From positions 186,001-250,000 of the forward strand of contig JACKHZ010000013.1 in the NCBI GenBank assembly GCA_020638735.1: a DNA stretch of 64,000 nucleotides, given 5' to 3'. The first letter of the stretch is position 1, and the number at the start of each line of letters is the position of its first letter. Below, one piece after another: positions 52,484 through 61,819 of the stretch. The stretch comes from Planctomycetota bacterium (lineage in GTDB: Bacteria > Planctomycetota > UBA1135 > UBA2386). Below the pieces are notes generated by a model. The model ran no database searches and had not been told where the DNA came from. It was given only the letters and a program-made list of their open reading frames with translations. Position numbers and translations under genes: made by a program.

Positions 52484-54034
52484 TCACGGCATGATCGCGC
52501 GCAGCGTGCCGGACCCCGCGCCGCGCCGCGTCACCACCTGCAGCGTGTAGACCCCGGCCTTCTGCGCCTCGAAGCCGTTGAGCACGTTCCACCCGACGCC
52601 GCCGCCCTCGAAGCACGCGACCTGCGCGCCATCGGGGTCGAACACCACCAGCGCCGGATCGAAGGCGTCGCTGTCGAGCGACAGCCACAGCCGTTCCCCG
52701 CCGTTGCAGGACAGGTGCACGTAGCCGTTGCCGACGAGGCCGCCGATCTGCACGGCGAGCGGCGCGCCGACGGCGAGGTCGGGGATCGGCAGGTCTTCGA
52801 CGAGCAGTTGGAACTCGCCGCTGCCGGCGCCGCCCGACGTGTAGACCAGCGCGTGGTGCACGCCGCGCTGCTGCACCAGGAAGGCGTGCTGCGCGCCGAG
52901 ATCCAGCCGGGCGCGATCGTCGAAGCCGTGCACGCCACCGTCGGGCGTCCACAGGTCGAGGCGCACGTCGAACGCGTCGGACGCTGCCGCGACGCGCAGC
53001 AGCTGTCCGGGCTTCGCATCGATGCGGAACAACCGCCCGCCGCCGAGCGGCAGTTGCGCGAGCTGCGGCTCGCCGATGGTCACCGCCTCGCCGGCCGGCA
53101 CGAACTTCCCGCAGTAGCCGGCGGTGCCGTGGTGGTTGCGCAGCACCAGCTCGGCGCGCAGCGGTTCGCGCACCAGCAGCCACTGCCGACGACGCCCGTT
53201 CTTGTTGAGCTGCCCGGTCCAGGTGAAGCGCGGGTGCCGACCCGGCGCCACATCGCGGAAGTCGATGTCGAGATCGTGCTGCGGCTCGTCGAGCTCGAAC
53301 GTCCACGCGCCCGGCGCAAAGTCGTGCCGCACGACGTGCATGCCGCCGGTCGGAATCTCGTCGTGCAGTAGACCGCTCGCCGCCAGCTCCGCCTGCCGTG
53401 CCAGCTGCACGTCGACGCGGAAGCGCGACTTCTCGCCGCCTTCGACGCGCAGCAGCACGTCGCCGTCGCCCGTCGCCGTGTAGCCGCCGTGCCACTCGGG
53501 CAGCCGCTGCTGGCCCGCGTCCATCACCGCCGTCAGCTGACCGCCGAACGGCACGCGCGGGATCAACACGTCGCCCTTCTTCGCCGCGACGCGGAAGTGC
53601 CACCACCGGTCCTCGCCAAACTCGTGCTCGACCGCGCCGCCGACCGCCAGCCGCTCGGTGCGATAGCGCAGCAGCCAGAAGCGGTAGTTGCCGCCGCCGC
53701 GCCCTTCGTAGCCCTGCACCGCGAACGTGAGGCGGCCCTTCTTCGGCGCCCACCACGTCAGCTCGCTGCGCGTGCCCTCGCCATCGTTCCTGCCGTAGCG
53801 CTCACCCTGGTCGTCGAGCAGCTCGAGCACCGGGTCGAACTCCCCCGACTCGACGACGCAGTGCACGAACTCGTCCTGCTCGAGGTCGAACTCCCACCGG
53901 TCGGTGAGGCCGAGCGTCAGCACCTTGTACTGCTGGAACTCCCGCCCGTCGGGCACCTCGATCCGGCCTTCCTGGGCCAGCACGAGCGCCGGGGAGAGCA
54001 CCAACCACGACCACAACACCACGTGCAGCTTCAT
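52484..54034 (-). CDS. Exported beta-rich protein with PPC-like domains
   Basis: 516 residues from ATG 54034. Signal peptide about 1-20 (HVVLWSWLVLSPALVLAQ). Several beta-sandwich units resemble the bacterial pre-peptidase C-terminal (PPC) fold: DRWEFDLEQDEFVHCVVESGEFDPVLELLDDQGERYGRND; GRLFRIDAKPGQLLRVAAASDAFDVRLDLWTPDGG; and VHLSCNGGERLWLSLDSDAFDPALVVFDPDGAQV. The sequence 'DPxLxLxDxxG' recurs, as in PPC units of secreted proteases, but no protease domain is present. It ends TLQVVTRRGAGSGTLRAIMP. Perhaps a surface binding protein. It is divergent from mtfA by 57 bases. Confidence 0.78.
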   Translation of the reverse strand: MKLHVVLWSWLVLSPALVLAQEGRIEVPDGREFQQYKVLTLGLTDRWEFDLEQDEFVHCVVESGEFDPVLELLDDQGERYGRNDGEGTRSELTWWAPKKGRLTFAVQGYEGRGGGNYRFWLLRYRTERLAVGGAVEHEFGEDRWWHFRVAAKKGDVLIPRVPFGGQLTAVMDAGQQRLPEWHGGYTATGDGDVLLRVEGGEKSRFRVDVQLARQAELAASGLLHDEIPTGGMHVVRHDFAPGAWTFELDEPQHDLDIDFRDVAPGRHPRFTWTGQLNKNGRRRQWLLVREPLRAELVLRNHHGTAGYCGKFVPAGEAVTIGEPQLAQLPLGGGRLFRIDAKPGQLLRVAAASDAFDVRLDLWTPDGGVHGFDDRARLDLGAQHAFLVQQRGVHHALVYTSGGAGSGEFQLLVEDLPIPDLAVGAPLAVQIGGLVGNGYVHLSCNGGERLWLSLDSDAFDPALVVFDPDGAQVACFEGGGVGWNVLNGFEAQKAGVYTLQVVTRRGAGSGTLRAIMP

Positions 54035-54091
54035 GCCCCACGGACCCACGGATGCGGCGAACCTTACGGACTCTCCGCTACGCTCGGCGCC
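54035..54091. promoter_or_regulatory. Divergent region between PPC-like gene and mtfA
   Basis: 57 bases separate the two divergent starts, so both core promoters must overlap here or inside the genes. No clear -35/-10 pair was assigned. Confidence 0.35.
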
Positions 54092-54865
54092 ATGGTGTTC
54101 GAGTGGTTGTTCGGGCCGCGGCGGCACAAGGTGCGGGCGGCGCTGCTGGCGCAGCCGTTTCCGGAGGCGTGGACGGCGATCGTCGGCGGGCTGCCGTTCT
54201 ACCGGGCGCTCGACGAGCGCGGCCGCGGCCGCATCCGCGACGACCTGCGCGTGCTGATCGACGAGAAGAACTGGGAGGGCTGCGGCGGGCTGGTGCTGAC
54301 CGACGAGATCCGCGTCACGATCGCCGCGCAGGCGAGCCTGCTGCTGCTCAACATCGAGCACGACTACTACCCCGACGTGCGCTCGATCCTCGTCTACCCG
54401 AGCGCGTATCGCACGATGCCCAGGCGCGACGCAGCGGGCGTCGTCAGCGAGGGGCAGGCCAACCTCGGCGAGGCGTGGCGCGACGGCCCGGTGATCCTGG
54501 CATGGGACAGCGCGCGCGGCGGCGCGCTCGACCCGGACGACGGCCACAACCTGGTGCTGCACGAGTTCGCGCACAAGCTCGACATGCTCGACGGCCTGGC
54601 CGACGGCACGCCGCCGCTCGGCGACAAGGAGCAGTTCGCGACCTGGGTGCGCACGATGAACGCCGAGTTCGCCGCGTTGCGCGCGGCCGCTCGTGACGGG
54701 CGCGCGACGCTGCTCGACAAGTACGGCGCGACCAACCCGGCAGAGTTCTTCGCCGTCGCCACCGAGTGCTTCTTCGAGAAGGCCGCGACGATGCAGCGGC
54801 GGCATCCGGCGCTCTACGACGCGCTGCACGACTACTACCAACAGGACCCGGCGGCGCGCGGCTGA
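54092..54865 (+). CDS. mtfA: MtfA-type zinc peptidase (M90)
   Basis: 257 residues from ATG 54092 (MVFEWLFGPRRHKVRAALLAQPF). HExxH-like zinc site HEFAHKLDMLDG (family form HEFAHxLD) with a downstream Glu in TNPAEFFAVATECFFEKA, the expected M90 ligand set. E. coli MtfA binds the Mlc repressor and has peptidase activity; its effect on glucose-uptake control is established there but not here. Length is close to MtfA. Divergent from the PPC-like gene. Intact frame. Confidence 0.93.
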   Translation: MVFEWLFGPRRHKVRAALLAQPFPEAWTAIVGGLPFYRALDERGRGRIRDDLRVLIDEKNWEGCGGLVLTDEIRVTIAAQASLLLLNIEHDYYPDVRSILVYPSAYRTMPRRDAAGVVSEGQANLGEAWRDGPVILAWDSARGGALDPDDGHNLVLHEFAHKLDMLDGLADGTPPLGDKEQFATWVRTMNAEFAALRAAARDGRATLLDKYGATNPAEFFAVATECFFEKAATMQRRHPALYDALHDYYQQDPAARG

Positions 54866-54901
54866 ACCGCGTCGACCGGCGCCCGTTAGACTGCCGCCCC
54901 G

Positions 54902-56704
54902 ATGCGCTCGCCGATCACCGCCGCCCTGCTCGCCCTGCTGCCGCTCACCGCGCCACGCGCACAGGCCCCCACGCTGCAGGAGGCGCGCGAATTGTTCGCG
55001 ATCGTCGACAAGTTCGCGCCGCTCGACACCAGCGCGCTGCCGCTGGTGTCGGTGACCCGCCGCTCCTGGCACCACAGCTACTCGCGCTGCGGCTTCCTGC
55101 TGCGTTCGGACGGCCACGCCGCGCTGGTGCAGTTCTTCGACCTCGGCAGCGAGACGGTGACCGCCAGTCGCACGCTCACCGTACGGCCGATCACGCTCGA
55201 AGAGGCCGTCGCCCTCGCCGTCGCCGAAGTCGAGATCCTCGGCACGGAGGAGGACGGGGTCACCTACGCGCACTACCTGTCGCCCACCTCGACGATGCAC
55301 CCGTGCGCCGAAGCGCTGCTGCTGGCGCGGGTGCTCGACCGCCTCGACCGCACCGAAGAACGCGACCGGCTGCTGGCGTTGGCCCTCGACGCGCAGAAGC
55401 GCCTCGGCGAAGGCCTCGCCCACCGGCTGACGATCGACTTCACCGACCCTCGCTACACGTGGCAGGATCTGCTGCAACGGCACGAGCTGTGGCTGGCGAC
55501 GTTCCCGGGACACGGCCACACCCGTGCGGTCCAGAAGCGACGCGCGCAGATCGCCGAGGTGATCGCCCAGCTCGCCGATCCGAACACCAGCGCCGAGAAG
55601 CGGCTGCTGCTCGACGATCCGTGGCTCGACGGCAACGACAACTCCGAAGCCGGCCACCTCGACCCGCCGGTCCCGCCACCGACCGACGGCACGCGCCCGC
55701 TCGATCGCCTGCTGCAGGGCGGCACCTCCGCGGCCCGGCGGCTGATCGAACTGCTCGACGACAAGACGCCGTCGCGCGGCGTCAGCTACACCAGCCGCCA
55801 CGGCGGAGACTTCATGTTCGAGCCGGTCGGCGAGCTCGCCAACGAAGCGCTGTGCACGATGGCCGGCCCGACGGCGCGATACCCCGACCGACAGAAGGAT
55901 CGCGCCGCCGCGTGGCGCGAATGGCTGGCCGGCGCAGAGGACGAGGACCCGATCACCCTGCTCGAAGACCGCCTCGCCGCCGGCGACGTCGGTGCGATCC
56001 TGCCATACCTGAAGGCGAAGCCCGATGGCCTGCCCGAGCTGCTCGAGAGCATCGGCGACAACCAGCAGCACGCAATGTCCCTGTGCTCGAAGCTCTTGCA
56101 GCTGCCGCAGACTGCGCACCGCGAGGCCGTGCACGCCGCCAGTCGCGTCGCCGCGCAACGCTGCTACGTGGGGCGCTGGCGCGCGAGCATGGTGCAGCGC
56201 CTCTGCGAGCTCGGCGACCGCGAAGCGCTGTCACTGGTCGTCGCGTCGTGGCGAAAGCGGGACCTGGAGAAGCTCGAGTGGCGCTACCAGGACCACGATG
56301 ACGCGTTCGTCGAGATGCAGGTGCTCGCCGAGTTCGCCGACGACGCCGTCTGGAAGATGCTCGCCGAGCAGTGCAGCATCGACAACGTGCGCAACCGGCT
56401 CGCGCGTGCGCTGCTGACGCTCGTCTGCGAACGCCGCGCCCAACGGCCCTCGACGCCGACGCTGTCCGCCGACCAGCGCAGGGCGATGCGTGCGTTGCTC
56501 ACCGACGACAGCTTCTTGCTCGAGAAGGAGGCCGTGCCGGCCGGCAACCGCGACCACGCACTGCGCAACCTGCAGACCGCCGAGGGCGCCGCGATCTGGC
56601 TGGCGGCGACGCGCCCGGAGACGTTCGCCTACCCGCTGCTCGCCGACGCCGAGGCGCGACGCGCGGCGTTGCCGACGATGCGTGCGTTGCTGGGCGACGA
56701 CTGA
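54902..56704 (+). CDS. Exported protein of unknown function, alpha-helical
   Basis: 600 residues from ATG 54902. Signal peptide about 1-22 (ITAALLALLPLTAPRAQA). The mature protein is helix-rich with a Leu/Asp/Glu/Arg pattern and a His/Cys-rich segment near residues 54-65 (SWHHSYSRCGFL). LLDDKTPSRGVSYTSRHGGDFMFEPVGELANEALCTM and repeated helical pairs near 375-430 look like HEAT/TPR-like helical repeats, but no family signature is firm. Its stop directly abuts the stop of the convergent gene at 56705. Sequence gives no function. Confidence 0.7.
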   Translation: MRSPITAALLALLPLTAPRAQAPTLQEARELFAIVDKFAPLDTSALPLVSVTRRSWHHSYSRCGFLLRSDGHAALVQFFDLGSETVTASRTLTVRPITLEEAVALAVAEVEILGTEEDGVTYAHYLSPTSTMHPCAEALLLARVLDRLDRTEERDRLLALALDAQKRLGEGLAHRLTIDFTDPRYTWQDLLQRHELWLATFPGHGHTRAVQKRRAQIAEVIAQLADPNTSAEKRLLLDDPWLDGNDNSEAGHLDPPVPPPTDGTRPLDRLLQGGTSAARRLIELLDDKTPSRGVSYTSRHGGDFMFEPVGELANEALCTMAGPTARYPDRQKDRAAAWREWLAGAEDEDPITLLEDRLAAGDVGAILPYLKAKPDGLPELLESIGDNQQHAMSLCSKLLQLPQTAHREAVHAASRVAAQRCYVGRWRASMVQRLCELGDREALSLVVASWRKRDLEKLEWRYQDHDDAFVEMQVLAEFADDAVWKMLAEQCSIDNVRNRLARALLTLVCERRAQRPSTPTLSADQRRAMRALLTDDSFLLEKEAVPAGNRDHALRNLQTAEGAAIWLAATRPETFAYPLLADAEARRAALPTMRALLGDD

Positions 56705-57025
56705 CTAGCGCGTCAGCAGCTCCGCCGCGATCGCCAGGTATTCGTCGCGCACCGCGCCCACCGCGGCGCGGCGGCCCGCCAGGCGATACCAGTAGCCGGC
56801 GTTGGCGTGGTCGCCTTCTTCGCGGTGCAGCACGGCGTGCACCCAGGCGCAGTCGTCGTCGTCCGGCTGCACCGCGTCGTGCGCCGCCTCCCATTCGCCA
56901 CGCAGCGCGTGCCAGCAACCGCGCAGCGCCGGGGCCGCGCCGACCGGAGGAACGGTGTCGGCGAGGCTCGCGCGGAAGGCCTCGAGGTCGAGCTTCGACG
57001 GCGCCGGTCGGCGGCTGGACGGCAT
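56705..57025 (-). CDS. Small unknown protein
   Basis: 106 residues from ATG 57025 (MPSSRRPAPSKLDLEAFRASLAD); an in-frame ATG at 57061 adds 12 atypical residues. The segment GCWHALRGEWEAAHDAVQPDDDDCAWVHAVLHREEGDHANAGYWYRLAGR is a helical, TPR-like pattern with conserved W, A, Y positions and several His and Cys. It may bind a partner through such a fold. It is convergent and abutting with the exported gene at 54902. Function unknown. Confidence 0.65.
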   Translation of the reverse strand: MPSSRRPAPSKLDLEAFRASLADTVPPVGAAPALRGCWHALRGEWEAAHDAVQPDDDDCAWVHAVLHREEGDHANAGYWYRLAGRRAAVGAVRDEYLAIAAELLTR

Positions 57026-57309
57026 GCGTCGCATCGTGCGCAGCGGAACCGACCGCGACAACCGTGAAGGGGTTCGGGTGCCGGCGAACCGACGACATCG
57101 GCTTGGGAATGCCGAATGCCTGGCACCATGACGACAGATCGGAATCCCGGCTTCCGAACGTTCTTCGGCTGCAGAGGATTGCCCGCGCGCCGCTTGCGCG
57201 CCTTCGAACGCTCACTAGATTCCGCGCCGCTTCGCACCAGGCGCTGCAATCCGAGGCGGGTGTTTCCGTCCGCAGAGCCTGGCGAGCACGTCCGACTGCC
57301 TAGAGGCGC
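57026..57309. promoter_or_regulatory. Upstream region of the kamA operon
   Basis: 284 bases between the small unknown gene (minus) and kamA (plus). It must hold the promoter of the five-gene operon. Candidate -10-like CTAGAT occurs near 57214, but no confident -35 was seen. No riboswitch-like structure was recognised by eye. Confidence 0.4.
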
Positions 57310-58746
<1,437 letters not shown>

Positions 58747-58759
58747 TCGCGAGACCGCC

Positions 58760-59278
58760 ATGGACCACGAACCACTGCACCCGTGCGCGCGGTGCGCGGC
58801 TGCGCAGAAGACCTGCTGCCAGCGCGCCGAGATCCTCGTGACCTCGGGCGACCGCGCGCGCATCGCCGCGGTCGCCGGCCGCGACGACTTCGTCGAACGG
58901 CGCGTGCCGCGCGACCAGGGCTACTTCGAGTTCGATCCGGCCGACCCCGACTGGCTGTCGCTGACGACCGGCGCGGACGGCTCCCGCGCGGTGCTGCGTC
59001 GCCGCGCCGACGGCGACTGCACGTTCCTCGGCGAACGCGGCTGCGTGCTCGACGAGGAGACGCGTCCGCTGGTCTGCCGCATCTACCCGTTCACCTACAA
59101 CCACGCCGGCATCACCACCGAGGACCCGGACTACTGCCCGACGTCGATGTTGAGACCGCCGGGCGGCAGCATGGCCGCGCTGCTCGAGATGTCGCGCGCG
59201 AGGGCCGAGGCCTGGCGCGCCGCGCTCTACCGCGAGCTGCGCGCCGACCGCGCCGCCGGCGCCGAGGTGTCGCAATGA
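58760..59278 (+). CDS. YkgJ-family cysteine-cluster protein
   Basis: 172 residues from ATG 58760, 13 bases after kamA. Family Zn/Fe-type cysteine box: PCARCAAAQKTCCQRAEILVT near the N-terminus and CTFLGERGCVLDEETRPLVCRIYPFTYN with further Cys in DYCPTSML. Such proteins bind a metal or an iron-sulfur cluster and often accompany radical SAM or modification enzymes. Here it could supply or protect a cluster for the aminomutase, or be a subunit. Its stop overlaps the first ATP-grasp start by 4 bases. No enzymatic motif of its own. Confidence 0.85.
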   Translation: MDHEPLHPCARCAAAQKTCCQRAEILVTSGDRARIAAVAGRDDFVERRVPRDQGYFEFDPADPDWLSLTTGADGSRAVLRRRADGDCTFLGERGCVLDEETRPLVCRIYPFTYNHAGITTEDPDYCPTSMLRPPGGSMAALLEMSRARAEAWRAALYRELRADRAAGAEVSQ

Positions 59279-60246
59279 AGGTCGGTCTCACCTACGACCT
59301 GAAGTCCGACTGGATGGCCCGCGGCCTGACCGCCGAGCAGGCCGCCGAGTTCGACAGTCAGGAGACCGTCGACGCGATCGCCGGCGCGCTGCGCGAGCTC
59401 GGCCACGACGTCGACTGCGTCGGCAACCTGTTCGCGCTGATGCCGCGGCTCCTGGCCGGCGAGCGCTGGGACATCGTCTGGAACTTCGCCGAAGGGTTGC
59501 GCGGCATCGGCCGCGAGTCGCAGGTGCCGTGCCTGCTCGAGGCCCACGACGTGCCGTTCGTGTTCTCCGACCCGCTCGTCTGCGCGCTGACGCTGCACAA
59601 GGCGATGCTGAAGCGCGTGGTGCGCGACCTCGGCCTGCCGACGCCGCGCTTCGCCGTCGTCGACGACCTGTCGCAGCTCGACGGCCTGCAGCTCGAGTTC
59701 CCGCTGTTCGCCAAGCCGCTCGCCGAGGGCACCAGCAAGGGCGTCGATCGGCACAGCAAGATCACCGACCTCGCCGCGCTCCGCCGCGTCACCGCGCAGC
59801 TGCTCGAACGCTTCGGCCAGAGCGTGCTGGTCGAGGAGTACCTGCCCGGTCGCGAGGTGACGGTCGGCGTCGTCGGCACCGGCCCGAAGGCGCGCGCCGT
59901 CGCCGTGCTCGAGGTCGTGCTGCTGCCCGGCGCCGACGCCGAGGTCTACACGCAACGCAACAAGGACGAGTGCGAGTCCCTGGTCGAGTACCGGCTCGCC
60001 GAAGGCCCGTTCGCGCGCGACGCCGAGGCGCTGGCGCTCGACGTCTGGCGCGGCATCGGCGCGCGCGACGGCGGCCGCGTCGACCTGCGCGTCGACCGCA
60101 CCGGCCGCCTGTCGGTCATCGAGGTCAACCCGCTGCCGGGCATGCACCCGACGCACAGCGACCTGCCGATCATGGCGACGCTGGCCGGGGTGTCGTTCGA
60201 GGAGCTCATCGGCGCGATCTTCGCCTCGGCGACGGAGCGGCGTTGA
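59275..60246 (+). CDS. ATP-grasp ligase, D-Ala-D-Ala-ligase-like (first copy)
   Basis: 323 residues from ATG 59275. N-terminal Rossmann-like half (MKVGLTYDLKSDWMARGL; VWNFAEGLRGIGRESQVP) and C-terminal ATP-grasp half: LFAKPLAEGTSKGVDRHSKIT, SVLVEEYLPGREVTVGVVG and VDLRVDRTGRLSVIEVNPLPGMHP with the metal-binding E-x-N. These are the D-alanine-D-alanine ligase family motifs, but a cell-wall Ddl role is not required: carboxylate-amine ligation of other amino acids is known in this fold. It follows the YkgJ gene and precedes a second ATP-grasp gene by one base. It may form an amide bond using beta-lysine. Confidence 0.9.
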   Translation: MKVGLTYDLKSDWMARGLTAEQAAEFDSQETVDAIAGALRELGHDVDCVGNLFALMPRLLAGERWDIVWNFAEGLRGIGRESQVPCLLEAHDVPFVFSDPLVCALTLHKAMLKRVVRDLGLPTPRFAVVDDLSQLDGLQLEFPLFAKPLAEGTSKGVDRHSKITDLAALRRVTAQLLERFGQSVLVEEYLPGREVTVGVVGTGPKARAVAVLEVVLLPGADAEVYTQRNKDECESLVEYRLAEGPFARDAEALALDVWRGIGARDGGRVDLRVDRTGRLSVIEVNPLPGMHPTHSDLPIMATLAGVSFEELIGAIFASATERR

Positions 60247-60247
60247 G

Positions 60248-61237
60248 ATGAGGGTCACGATCCTGCACGACCTCGTCGAGCGCGGCGCGCGCGCCGACGA
60301 GACCGACGTGTTGGTGCAGCGGGACGCGGTGATCGCCGCGCTGCGCGCGCTCGGCCACCACGTCGAAGCGCTCGGCTGCGGCCTCGACCTGCAGGCGCTG
60401 CGCGACGAGCTGGAGCAACACCGCCCCGACCTGGTGTTCAACCTGGTCGAGTCGATCGCGCGCAGCGGCCGACTGATCCATGTCGTGCCCGCCCTGCTCG
60501 ACACGCTGGGCATGCGCTACACCGGCGCACGCACCGACGCGATCTACCTGACCTCGCACAAACGGCTCGGCAAGCGTTGGCTCGCCGCGCTCGAGCTGCC
60601 GGTCGCACGCGACTGGCAGACCGGCGAGCCGTGGCCCGCGGAGCTCGGCCGCGGCACCCGCTGGATCGTCAAGTCGGTGTGGGAGCACGGCTCGGTCGGC
60701 ATGGACCACGACTCGGTCGTGACCGCTGGCGACGCGGCGACGCTGGCGGCGGCGCTGCGCGCGCGGCGGACGGCGGTCGGCGGCGAGGCGCTCGCCGAAC
60801 AGTTCGTCGACGGCCGCGAGTTCAACCTCGCGCTGCTCACCGACCGCGACGGCGTGCAGGTGCTGCCGCCGGCCGAGATCGAATTCGTCGACTGGCACGA
60901 CGACACGCCGCGCATCGTCGACTGGCGGGCGAAGTGGGACGCGCAGAGCCCCGAGTACCACAACACGCCGCGCCGCTTCGACTTCCCGGCCGCCGACGCG
61001 CCGCTGCTGCGCGAGCTCGAGCAGCTGGCGCGCGCCGCGTGGACCGCGTTCCGGCTGCGCGGCTGGGCGCGCGTGGACTTCCGCGTGCACCCCGAGCGCG
61101 GCCCGATCGTGCTCGAGGTCAACACCAACCCGTGCCTGTCACCGGACGCCGGCTTCGCCGCGGCGCTGGCGCGCGCCGGCCTCGACCTGACCGCCGCGAT
61201 CGAGCGCATCGTCGCCGACGCCATGGGCGCGCCGTGA
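60248..61237 (+). CDS. ATP-grasp ligase, D-Ala-D-Ala-ligase-like (second copy)
   Basis: 329 residues from ATG 60248. Same fold as the gene before it but clearly diverged: MRVTILHDLVERGARADETD; DLVFNLVESIARSGRLIHVVPALLDTLGMRYTG; RWIVKSVWEHGSVGMDHDSVV; ALAEQFVDGREFNLALLTD; and VDFRVHPERGPIVLEVNTNPCLSPDAGF with the E-x-N metal motif. Similar pairs of ATP-grasp genes occur in several bacteria. Its GTG-type downstream partner overlaps its stop by 4 bases. Probable function: a second ligation step, or a heteromeric partner of the first ligase. Confidence 0.9.
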   Translation: MRVTILHDLVERGARADETDVLVQRDAVIAALRALGHHVEALGCGLDLQALRDELEQHRPDLVFNLVESIARSGRLIHVVPALLDTLGMRYTGARTDAIYLTSHKRLGKRWLAALELPVARDWQTGEPWPAELGRGTRWIVKSVWEHGSVGMDHDSVVTAGDAATLAAALRARRTAVGGEALAEQFVDGREFNLALLTDRDGVQVLPPAEIEFVDWHDDTPRIVDWRAKWDAQSPEYHNTPRRFDFPAADAPLLRELEQLARAAWTAFRLRGWARVDFRVHPERGPIVLEVNTNPCLSPDAGFAAALARAGLDLTAAIERIVADAMGAP

Positions 61238-61737
61238 CGACGACGCATCGCCGCGAACCGACCCCGGCCGACCCGGCGCGCGTCGAGGCGCTGGTGGCGG
61301 CGAGCGGCTTCTTCAACCCGGACGAGGTGCGCATCGCCCGCGAACTGGTCGAGGAGCGGCTGCAGCGCGGGCTCGCCAGCGGCTACCGCTTCCTGTTCGC
61401 CGACGCCGCCGACGGGGCGCTGGACGGCTACTCGTGCTTCGGTCCGGTCGACGGCACCGCGCGCAGCTGGGACCTGTTCTGGATCGCGGTCGCGCCGGCG
61501 CGGCAACGCCACGGCCTCGGTCGTGCGCTGCTGGTCGCCACCGAAGCCGAGATCGCCGCCCTGGGCGGCGGCCTGGTCTGGGTCGAGACCGGCGGCAAGG
61601 CGCTCTACGAACCGACGCGCCGCTTCTACGAGCGCTGCGGCTACCGCCGCGAGGCCGAGCTGCGCGACTTCTACGCGCCGGGCGACGCCAAGGTCGTGTT
61701 CGTGCGCGAGGTCCCGGCGGCGTCGAGCGGCGCCTGA
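61234..61737 (+). CDS. GNAT-family N-acetyltransferase
   Basis: 167 residues from GTG 61234, in a GTGA overlap. Acetyl-CoA motif A is in IAVAPARQRHGLGRALLVATEAEIAALGG (Q/RxxGxG/A). Motif B region ETGGKALYEPTRRFYERCGYRREAELRDFYAPGD ends the typical fold. In methanogens and some bacteria, a GNAT enzyme (AblB) acetylates beta-lysine made by a lysine 2,3-aminomutase (AblA); this operon has the same pair of activities plus two ligases. Whether it acetylates beta-lysine, a beta-lysine-containing dipeptide or another amine is not known. Confidence 0.88.
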   Translation: MTTTHRREPTPADPARVEALVAASGFFNPDEVRIARELVEERLQRGLASGYRFLFADAADGALDGYSCFGPVDGTARSWDLFWIAVAPARQRHGLGRALLVATEAEIAALGGGLVWVETGGKALYEPTRRFYERCGYRREAELRDFYAPGDAKVVFVREVPAASSGA

Positions 61738-61819
61738 CGCCGCTGCCACCGGCGGCTCCGGCTTCGCGTCGCGTCGAACGTGCGCGGCGACGCCCGGTGT
61801 TACCTTGGCTGCCTCGTCC

